64,000 nucleotides of DNA from Malus domestica. Taxonomy: Eukaryota; Streptophyta; Magnoliopsida; Rosales; Rosaceae. Made by a program: the position numbers and the translations under genes. Positions within the stretch are counted from its first letter, which is position 1, and each line of letters starts with the position of its first letter. The DNA lies in NCBI RefSeq assembly GCF_042453785.1, contig NC_091671.1, forward strand, positions 11,540,001 to 11,604,000, written 5' to 3'. Below are positions 56,165-64,000 of the stretch, piece by piece. The notes beneath the pieces were generated by a model. The model saw only the letters and a program-made list of their open reading frames with translations, was not told the DNA's origin and made no database searches.

Positions 56165-58245
56165 ATGGCGATTCCACATTTGCATTCTCTGCAACCTGTG
56201 AGAGTTTCTTCCCCTTGCCGCGTTTCCGTTTCTAACCAGTATCACTATGGTAGAAGCAATTTCAGTAGAAAGAGCAGTTCTCTTGTTTACGCTTCCTCCA
56301 CCAGCAACTTTGACAGGGACCTCCATCTGCAATCAAAGGTACCTATTTCACTAACTTAATGTTGATTGTCATTCTTTACTAGAAATATTTCTAATTGAGA
56401 TGTTGAATAGAGAAATTACAGAAGGATTCTTCATTGTTTGAATATGTTTTGATAAACCCATCAGCATTTACAGAAATCAGTACCGAATAGAACTGCAACA
56501 CTCCTTTAGCTGCTTCTGATGATAAAGATAGCCTTGTTATATCTTCTTTTTTAATTACACTGCTTCATTTTGATCTTGTGACTTAGCATGAATCATCCTA
56601 CAGAATGAGTGGTAATACTGCTTAACCAAGCCCTAAATTTTTACTTAACCCATGTTCTGCGGAAATGCAACTCAACCATACAGGGCACTACATAATTCAG
56701 TAAAAAGAAAAATTGTGTTTTGCTTTCTTAATTTTTCTATATTTATGGAGTTCTTATCATTCAATATTCATAGTAGGTGTTTACTAAGAATTATACAGAA
56801 GGAAATTTGATGTAGTTTGTCATTTCCTGATATTTGAGCCCCATCTGGAATCTAGAGACCAACCCCCTTTCCTTGAATGTACAAAACATGTACCTACAAG
56901 TAGTGCCAATAGATGACATGTATTCATCTTCACTTAGTTTCGTATATGTGCTAAACTTGTTACAAATCACTCTCATATCGTGACAGGTACTGTAGTGCCA
57001 ATAGATGTAATGTATGCATCTTCACTTAGTTTATTTTGGATGCCGTCTTTTTCCTCTTCCCATTTTCAGAATAGAACATGTAAATGGAGGAGATTATAAT
57101 ATCCACCAATAATATTTCAGGTTGAAACAGTGTTAGACAGTGTAAAATGGGATGAGAAAGGTTTGGCAGTTGCCATAGCTCAAAACGTTGACACAGGAGC
57201 CATCTTGATGCAAGGCTTTGCTAACAGGGAAGCAGTGGCCACGACAGTTTCCTCCCGGAAGGCTACATTCTACAGTCGGTCGCGATCAACATTGTGGACA
57301 AAGGGAGAGACCTCCAATAATTTCATTAATGTTCAAGAAATCTTCCTTGATTGTGACCGAGACTCGGTATGTCATTGGCTATTTTAGTTGGAACCCATTT
57401 TCTAATCCTCAACTACTTTAACTCAGACCTTTTTCTCAGATAATATACCTTGGGAAGCCTGATGGACCTACTTGCCACACAGGGTCAGAGACGTGCTATT
57501 ACACCCCAGTTCTTGATTTGTTGGAACATCGACAGGTTTTCAATATTAATCAATTAAAATAACCTATATATTTTTATCAAGCATCAAATTACTTGTTTTG
57601 TAAGTGATTCAGATGATTTGTGACAGGACGAAGAACATAAATTGGCATTGACCACTTTGTACTCGTTAGAGTCAACAATTGCTAAGCGAAAAGAAGAGTT
57701 AGAAGTTCCAGAGAGTGGAAAGCCCTCATGGACTCGGCGTCTACTATCTGATGAGAAGTTGTTGTGCTCAAAAATCAGGTAAAATGTTCAAAATGTCATA
57801 TTGTGTCAGATTTGAGTCAGAATGATATAAATTTGCATTTTATCTTAACTTCTCAAGAACTCGAAAAAAGGTAGCAGAAGGAATTAGAGAAGTAATATCC
57901 TTGTTATTCTCAGATACAGACTTTTGGGTGGTTCGAGTTATAGATGTTATCCTCATTGTCGAAAACTATATTACTAAATGAGCTATCTTCTGTATTTTCA
58001 CTTGTAAGCCTCTGTTCGTGGTTTTTCTTTCTCGATCCAGGGAAGAGGCGGATGAGCTATGCCGAACACTAGAGGAGAACGAAGACAGGCTGCGTGCTGC
58101 CTCAGAGATGGCAGATGTGCTTTATCATGGCATGGCTCTTCTGGCCCGTAAAGGCGTGAAAATGGAAGAGGTTTTGGAAATTCTTCGGCGTAGGTTTTCT
58201 CAGTCGGGTATCGAGGAAAAGAGAAATCGCAAGTCACAAACCTAG
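56165..58245 (+). CDS. HISN2: Bifunctional phosphoribosyl-AMP cyclohydrolase / phosphoribosyl-ATP pyrophosphatase, plastid
   Basis: Five exons: 56165-56338, 57121-57366, 57440-57535, 57627-57778 and 58041-58245, total 290 residues (Arabidopsis about 281). Residues 1-55 are Ser/Arg-rich and fit a plastid transit peptide (MAIPHLHSLQPVRVSSPCRV). The cyclohydrolase (HisI) half has VKWDEKGLAVAIAQNVDTGA, SRSRSTLWTKGETSNNFINV, the metal site DCDRDS, and zinc ligands in TCHTGSETCYY. The pyrophosphatase (HisE) half has TTLYSLESTIAKRKEEL, the metal-binding KIREEADELCRTLEE and EMADVLYHGMALLARKGV. It catalyses steps two and three of histidine synthesis. All splice sites are canonical and no damage is seen. 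Confidence 0.95.
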
Positions 58246-58596
58246 GCATAGGCAGCTTAGCCTGTCAAGTTTAATGATATTCTTTGATCAAATTTTTCCT
58301 GTTCTTCTTAATCGTTTTATTCACCAGGTACTGTGGTCTCAACTGCTAAAAGACGTATTTATGAACGTTTATTTGCAGTTAATTTGATTAGTGTGTGTTT
58401 TAAACTGATTTCGTTGTGAGTGTCAATTGTTTGGATTCGAAATTATCAACGTATATCCGGTTGATCAGTAGTCTTGGTACTTAGGTACTCCTTAATTATG
58501 TTTATGGAGAAAATCCTAATTAATTGAGAGAGAAACGAGTATAGGAACGTACAATTATGGCTTGTTTCTGGTTATTGTGTTATTTTTTTTCAAACT
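58246..58596 (+). other. 3' flank of HISN2
   Basis: AT-rich 3' untranslated and intergenic sequence. Nothing else is seen. Confidence 0.5.
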
Positions 58597-59126
58597 TACT
58601 TTTGCTGTGTTGTAAGAATAAACCATTGTGAAAAAAATAAAAATAAAAACCAAATGTTGGATAAACTATGTGGTAAAAGTGCTTTTAGCAAGAAAAAGAT
58701 GGGGTTAGGATTGTCAATATAAAAGTTTCATTAATTGATACTATTTTCACCTGCCTCTAATGAAAAAAGATTTCTTTTTTTATTTTTATTTTTAGAAGCA
58801 TGTGTAGAGGTGCTTCTGCTTTCTATTGGTTTGGATCCATCATTTTGAAAAAAATACACTTTTTTTTATATGAATATAGCTTTTCTTCAAAAATCTCATT
58901 CTACACTCCTCATAAATATAATTTTCTTGCTAATTATAGAATGTTTGAAGTGTAAAATGAGAATATAGCATTTCTTCAAAAGTCTCATTCTACACACCTC
59001 ACAAGTATAATTTTCTTACTAATTATAGAAGGTTTGAAGTATAAAATGAGATTTTTGGAATGTCAATAACAATTTCCTTTAAATAAATAAAAAATTTAGT
59101 TATAGAAATAAATAACAAAAACAATT

Positions 59127-59195
59127 TCCGCTGCCGGGATTCGAACCCAGTTGTTGTGAAACAATGCTCAAACCAATTTTTCGTGCTACAGCGGA
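59127..59195 (-). pseudogene. tRNA-like sequence, copy 1 (tRNA-Glu-like)
   Basis: 69 nt. Acceptor strands TCCGCTG and CAGCGGA pair perfectly. The T arm CTGGG-TTCGAAT-CCCGG carries a perfect internal B box (GGTTCGAATCC). The D region GCACGAAAAATTGG is a poor A box. The region between D and T arms is about 7 nt too short, so there is no normal anticodon arm plus variable loop. The TTTCAC there recalls the tRNA-Glu anticodon loop. Probably a decayed or tRNA-derived sequence. Confidence 0.6.
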
Positions 59196-59719
59196 TTTTT
59201 AGAACTTACTTTTGTTGTGGTGTAAGAATAAACCATTGTGAAAAAAAAAAAAAAAAAAAAAAACCAAAGGTTGGATAAACTAGGTGGTAAAAGTGCCTTT
59301 AGCAAGAAAAAGATGGGGTTAGGATTGTCAATATAAAAGTTTCATTAATTAATACTATTTTCACCTGCCTCTAATGAAAAAAGATTTTTTTTTTTTTTTT
59401 AGAAGCATGTGTAGAGGTGCTTCTACTTTCTATTGGTTTGGTTTGAAAAAAAATACACTTTTTTATATGAATATAGCATTTCTTTAAAAATCTTATTCTA
59501 CACTTTTCATAAATATAATTTTCTTGCTAATTATAGAAGGTTTGAAGTGTAAAATGAGAATATAGCCTTTCTTCAAAAGTTTCATTCTACACACTTCACA
59601 AGTATAATTTTCTCACTAATTATAGAAGATTTGATAAAATGATATTTTTGAAATGCCAATAACAATTTCCTTTAAATAAATAAAAAATTTAGTTATAGAA
59701 ATAAATAACAAAAACAATT

Positions 59720-59788
59720 TCCGCTGCCGGGATTCGAACCCGGTTGTTGTGAAACAATGCTCAAACCAATTTTTTGTGCTACAGCGGA
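59720..59788 (-). pseudogene. tRNA-like sequence, copy 2
   Basis: Same as 59127-59195 with two or so changes. One makes the T stem perfect (CCGGG with CCCGG); another alters the D region (CACAAAAAATTGG). It retains the same shortened anticodon region. Confidence 0.6.
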
Positions 59789-60346
59789 ATTTTAGATGCT
59801 GGTAGAAGAATTTAAAAAGTATTTAAAAGTAAGAGACTCTTTGCAATTTGTGATAAATATGCCAAATTTGAATCCCCTCATCTTTATATATAAAGCCAAG
59901 GGCCCAATGAATAATGTTTTTTGGTGTCACAAGCTTAACCAAACATAATTAGACAAAAATACCCCTCAAACAAAAAACTTCAAAAGCAACTCAAAATAAT
60001 GCAACAAATGTGGCAAGGGTATTTTTGTCAAATTGACAGTGTTTTTTTAATAATTAGTTTTTGAGATGTGTTATTCCCACCCCGATGTCTTATCTTCCCA
60101 CCCACCTTTTTATGAATTTTTTAATTACAAATTTGTCCATTTGTAAAATGACTAATAAAAACCTTAGATACCCCCTTTTGCATTACTTTTTTTTTATATA
60201 TAAAATAAAAAAGAAAAGTTTAAGTGTGATAACTCTCACGCTATGTTTATAAATTTTTTACAGAAGATCTTATAAGGATTGAATGCATTTATTTTAAGTT
60301 ATAATTTTCTTGTAGTCTAGTTTAATTAAGTTGTACTTTTATGCAG

Positions 60347-60520
60347 GTGTTCTTGAAATCAGGTCATCCAATTCCTCCTATAGCGACAAATTGGGAAAGA
60401 TATTGTGAACGATGGTGTTTAGAATGGGCTACTCCGTACATTGATCGTATACAACAATTCAAACTTATTGTAGGGTCTACTGTTATAACTAGAGAGATCG
60501 TGGAGCTTGGCGAAAATTGA
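60347..60520 (+). other. Exon-like open stretch, unidentified
   Basis: After TTTTATGCAG the frame reads VFLKSGHPIPPIATNWERYC, then ERWCLEWATPYIDRIQQFKL, ending VELGEN-stop (58 codons). The splice acceptor and non-repetitive codons suggest the last exon of a gene fragment. No other exons were found, and I do not recognise the protein. Confidence 0.3.
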
Positions 60521-61047
60521 AGAGAGTAATATTATTTGTTTAGAAGAGAGTAAAATATTTGTTTATATTCTTTTTTTAAGAGAAATTTATCTCTAATTAT
60601 ATATAGGGTTATTTTAGGAATAACAGTGGGTGAGAAAATAACATTTTAATTTTTTAACTTTTTATAGTGGGTGTAAATATAACGTGGGTGGGAAAATAAG
60701 ACAACGGTGTGAGTTTAGCAGCTCTCTAATTTTTTCTATACATTTTTATTTTTTTTAAATAATTAGTACCTCACAATAGGCTAGCAATAATATGATTCAA
60801 TCAGTTGTTCATTAAATATTATTTTCTCTATTTATAAACACGTTCAAAACATCTTAAGATGTGTTGACATACCTCGACCTGGGATGTCCGCTAGGACTCC
60901 GAATCGAGCTGTGCTGGCCGATACTTGGAAGGTGACGAAGCCATAAAATATAGTTATGTGGAAAATATGAATAAATTTAAACATAAAAGTGCCTAAATAT
61001 AAGAGTATGCAACACAATTCACAAGTGTAACAATGCAATATTTAAAA
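60521..61047. other. No gene seen
   Basis: AT-rich. CCTCACAATAGGCTAGCAAT at 60770 recurs in altered form at 61411, a short dispersed repeat. Confidence 0.5.
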
Positions 61048-61201
61048 AGGAAAACTAATGAAAAGGGCTTGAAAACTTTGAGTTTTAATGATAAGGACAA
61101 AATAAAGGGTAAAGTGAATAGTACCAGGATTGACTTTTTAGTGTAAAAATGTGGTTTTTCGTTAAAGTGAACAGTACCGGGTGCTTTTCGTTAAAGTTCC
61201 C
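61048..61201. mobile_element. MITE family A, copy 3 (perfect 9-bp TSD)
   Basis: TATTTAAAA flanks both sides (61039-61047, 61202-61210). Ends AGGAAAACTAATGAAAAG and CTTTTCGTTAAAGTTCCC are inverted. The 9-bp TSD suggests Mutator-related mobilisation. A (TA)n run follows at about 61215-61254. Confidence 0.88.
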
Positions 61202-61212
61202 TATTTAAAATG

Positions 61213-61257
<45 letters not shown>

Positions 61258-61786
61258 GGGCCGGGATGTGACAGGCGTGAAATGCCAGTTATAAAAAATG
61301 TCTTTCATACGCGGATAATAATGTGATTAAATTAGTTGTCAAATGATTTTTTTTTTTTTTGAACAAAAGATATTATCTACACTAAGGGGAGGGTGTGGGC
61401 TTAACCTCACAATGGGTTAGGAATAATGTGATTCAATAAGTTGTTTATTAAATTTTATTTTCTATATTCTTAATATAAACTCAATAGATACCGATTTTAT
61501 TATGTGGATTTAGCTACTTTAATTGGTTTATGAAGAGTTTCTTCTAGCATGATCTAAGCTTATTCATTTACTTCAAATATTTGACCTTTTTTTTTTGTCA
61601 ATTTATGCATATAAATACATTTAAAACGTGTATGACGCGTAGCACGTCGTGATTCAAAAAATGCATTATGCACACACGTAAGCGCATGCATGAAGGCTAG
61701 TAGCATATTAAGTGAGTGGTCAACTAAGATTGACCGATGGGTGGCCATAATTTTAATTATGTGGGTTTAGGAGAACATGGTCATAT

Positions 61787-62085
61787 GAGTAATGTTATTC
61801 ATATCATGTTTTTGTACCACATTTCTATACCACATTAGGTGGCATTTGATGTGGACAACCACATCATTTCAAAATTTTGCAAAACCCAAGGAAATGAAGG
61901 AGAAAAACTCCTCGTATACCACAATCATCATTTAATTAACTAGTTTTTCTTAACTATTAGTTTATTAAATAATGAACTAAATTTAAAAATCTGATTAATT
62001 CAAATGATATGGTTGTCCACATCAAATGCCTTATAAGGTGGTATGAAAATATGGTACAAAAACATGGTATGAATAGCATTACTCA
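61787..62085. mobile_element. MITE with about 75-bp inverted repeats
   Basis: Left arm GAGTAATGTTATTCATATCA through GGCATTTGATGTGGACAACC; the right arm is its near-exact inverse (GGTTGTCCACATCAAATGCC through TATGAATAGCATTACTC). No coding capacity. The TSD is unclear. Confidence 0.85.
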
Positions 62086-62597
62086 TGGCGATATATCTAC
62101 GTGTCAAAATATCACAATCATCTCCGAATTCTTATTTTTAATATATGCTTTTTTATACTATAGTTCAACTGGTTGTAATTATAATTTAGATTCCTACCGC
62201 TTAAGGTTATGTAATATTCTATATATTGTAAGCATTATACACATAAACAATCAAAGAATAATATTTCTATATGATCTCGGCCTAACTAGGTCCTAGGGTT
62301 TGTCCCAATCCTTTTCAGTGGTTTTTCTCTCTCCCTCTTTGTCTCCTCTTTCAGCACGTCTGCCTCTTCTTATACTTTTCTACTCGACCCCAACACCACC
62401 CAATTTGTCAAACTTACCGAATCCAATTACCTTCACTTTTCGATTTGAATGAATTTATAAAGTAATGACCTTTCAGTAATGATCTAAAACATATATTCAT
62501 TGAGATATATTGTGGAGCGGATCCAAATAAATGGTTACCGTCACAAACTGATTAGTGCTTGAGTGCGTAATAGTAGTAAAGACCAGCAAAAGAAAAA

Positions 62598-62645
<48 letters not shown>

Positions 62646-62809
62646 CTAAACTTGGCAATTAAGAGAGAAGTTTGACAAGAACAATAACAAGTATTAATCA
62701 ACATTATAGATATTAGAACCCTTTGTTCAATGTTGACTATAGCATATTCAAAAGAAAGCCAAAACCATGAAAAGAAAAATGAAACAAAAGCAAAACGATT
62801 GATCTGTCT
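62086..62809. other. No gene; (TA)n microsatellite at about 62606-62642
   Basis: AT-rich intergenic DNA; nothing else is supported. Confidence 0.5.
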
Positions 62810-63912
62810 TTACGCTTCAATCTTCAAATTACTTCTTTGACGCTGTTTAAGTGAAACAAGGCTCTCCAAGCACGTAAAAACACAACCAACTTTGCCGATT
62901 CCACGAATGTTGATTTTCCAATGGCTTTCGTCATTAAAATTGTACATGATTAACTGTTCTCCGAACACCATCAAATCATGAGACTCTGTCCAGAAACCGG
63001 AATGTTTTAATGTCGAATACAGGATGGAAACCCTCGTTTTAGTCCAAGACTCCCTCACTCCATATTCCGTCATGACCCAAAACTCGTTATATGTTCCACC
63101 ACGAGGATAAGAATGATGCGTTATGCATAAACAGTGTCTGAAGACTCCCAATTTCATCTACCTCTTAATACTTTCAACAGAATCGCATTCAAGTGGGAGT
63201 GAAATTTCTCGAACCCTCTCCTTCCTCGTTAGAGCGAGGGAAACAATCGCTTGTGACTGATCTTCGAGTCTTTCCCCGAAACAATGGAGATCTCCATTCA
63301 ACAAAATCCCCTGTTGACTTGTAATGTAGGGAAACAATCTCTCAATCTTTCTCCAAGAATCGGTTTACAGCGTATAAACACTAAACACAACCCCTTCATT
63401 GAAATCATCGATGAAGGGGTTGGTTAAGCAATCGTGTTTATTGTAGATTCCCGTAACCACCTTGTGTTCATTAGTGGAACGATCAAATCCAACCCCGTAT
63501 ACCTTGACTGAATTCCGATAATTCTCTTCTCTTGGTATTTCGGCAGTTTCTTGGTTTCCTTGGTGGAGGGGTCAACCAAATATAAACTTGAGTCACACAA
63601 CATGCATAACAAGTCGTTGCAGGAACACAAGAAGGAAACGAAAAAACCCGACACTTCGCTACATACTCGTGCTCGATGGCTGATACCTGTGCCACATCAG
63701 TAACTATGACGCTTCGTCTTTGGCAGAGTGTCTTTGTCTTTGATTGCCTTGTTGAAGTGCATTGTGATGAATTTGGGGTTGGCGATTAGAGAACGCCATG
63801 GCTTTGAGACGCACTCAAAGCGGCGCAAGGACTTAACTGGCAACCATGAAAGAATCTCGTGTATGAGCTCGGACGGAAGGTGGCTAGGGCTTTCCCCCAG
63901 CTGGGGTTTCAT
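62810..63912 (-). pseudogene. F-box protein (FBA/kelch-associated type), frameshifted
   Basis: Starts MKPQLGESPSHLPSELIHEI, with the F-box continuing LSWLPVKSLRRFECVSKPWR and SLIANPKFITMHF. Family order continues through LCDSSLYLVDPSTKETKKLP, NPFIDDFNEGVVFSVYTL, GILLNGDLHCFGER, EFWVMTEYGVRESWTKT and NLKIEA-stop. The frame changes near 63,700, 63,660 and 63,490. Stops occur in the coding path at about 63,370 (TAA after VYTL) and about 63,160 (TAG after VESIKR). Plant F-box proteins of this type recruit substrates to SCF ubiquitin ligases, and the family is known for many pseudogenes. The N-terminal F-box itself is intact, so a short truncated peptide remains possible. Confidence 0.8.
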
Positions 63913-64000
63913 TCTCCTGCAGAGAGAACTAAATTATTAGGGGTTACAATGCAAAAGATAATTAACTGACTTTTCCAGCAACTTATATATTAGGGGTAGT

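Larger units (their letters stand above)
58597..59800. repeat. Tandem duplication of about 600 bp
   Basis: Units about 58597-59206 and 59207-59800 are collinear: AACTTACTTTTG, then AAGAATAAACCATTGTG, AAGATGGGGTTAGGATTG, AGAAGCATGTGTAGAGGTGC, and a tRNA-like 3' end. Inside each unit a shorter direct repeat of about 110 bp (TTCTACACNCCTCA, TATAATTTTCTTNCTAATTA) also occurs twice. Confidence 0.85.

Overview
The window is nuclear DNA of a dicot plant. The intron-containing genes, GT-AG splice sites, plant-type promoters and dense small transposons show this. The repeat families resemble those I associate with apple and pear (Rosaceae, tribe Maleae). That placement is an inference from pattern recognition, not from a search.

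Layout. Positions 1-24,300 are a transposon-rich, locally duplicated region. The first exon of a mitochondrial 3-hydroxyacyl-thioester dehydratase-like (MaoC/hotdog) gene lies on the minus strand at both 1-101 and 23193-23459, each with a homologous upstream region. Between them, also on the minus strand, is a broken exonuclease V (EXO5) gene. Its 5' exons are tandemly duplicated, and a 7.2-kb RTE-type LINE element sits inside one exon, flanked by a 17-bp target-site duplication (TSD). This LINE is a chimera: a nearly complete LINE, then about 3.35 kb of a non-autonomous LTR retrotransposon ending in a partial LTR, then a second LINE 3' end with a (TTG)n tail. A second, 5'-truncated copy of the same chimera lies at about 1528-7199. 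Positions 24,300-29,577 hold miniature transposons, microsatellites and a possible gene 5' end.

Positions 29578-38333 are a complete non-autonomous Ty3/Gypsy element (Tat-like, LARD class) on the minus strand. It has two LTRs, a 5-bp TSD, a decayed gag, a small integrase-like remnant, palindrome-rich tandem repeats and an antisense ORF (aORF). It is a relative of the LTR-element part of the two chimeras.

Positions 38.4-58.3 kb form the gene-bearing part: a vicilin-like cupin gene (+), a protein disulfide isomerase-like 5-1 gene (+), an EF-1-alpha gene (-, convergent with the PDI gene) and a bifunctional histidine-biosynthesis gene HISN2 (+). hAT-type elements, MITEs and a LINE-1 fragment separate them. 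Positions 58.6-64 kb hold a tandem duplication with two tRNA-like sequences, more MITEs and a frameshifted F-box pseudogene (-).

The four complete genes are unrelated in function: seed storage, protein folding in the ER, translation and plastid histidine synthesis. They do not form a pathway or cluster. The most unusual feature is the LINE/LTR-retrotransposon chimera present at two loci with shared junctions, which suggests the chimera itself was mobilised.
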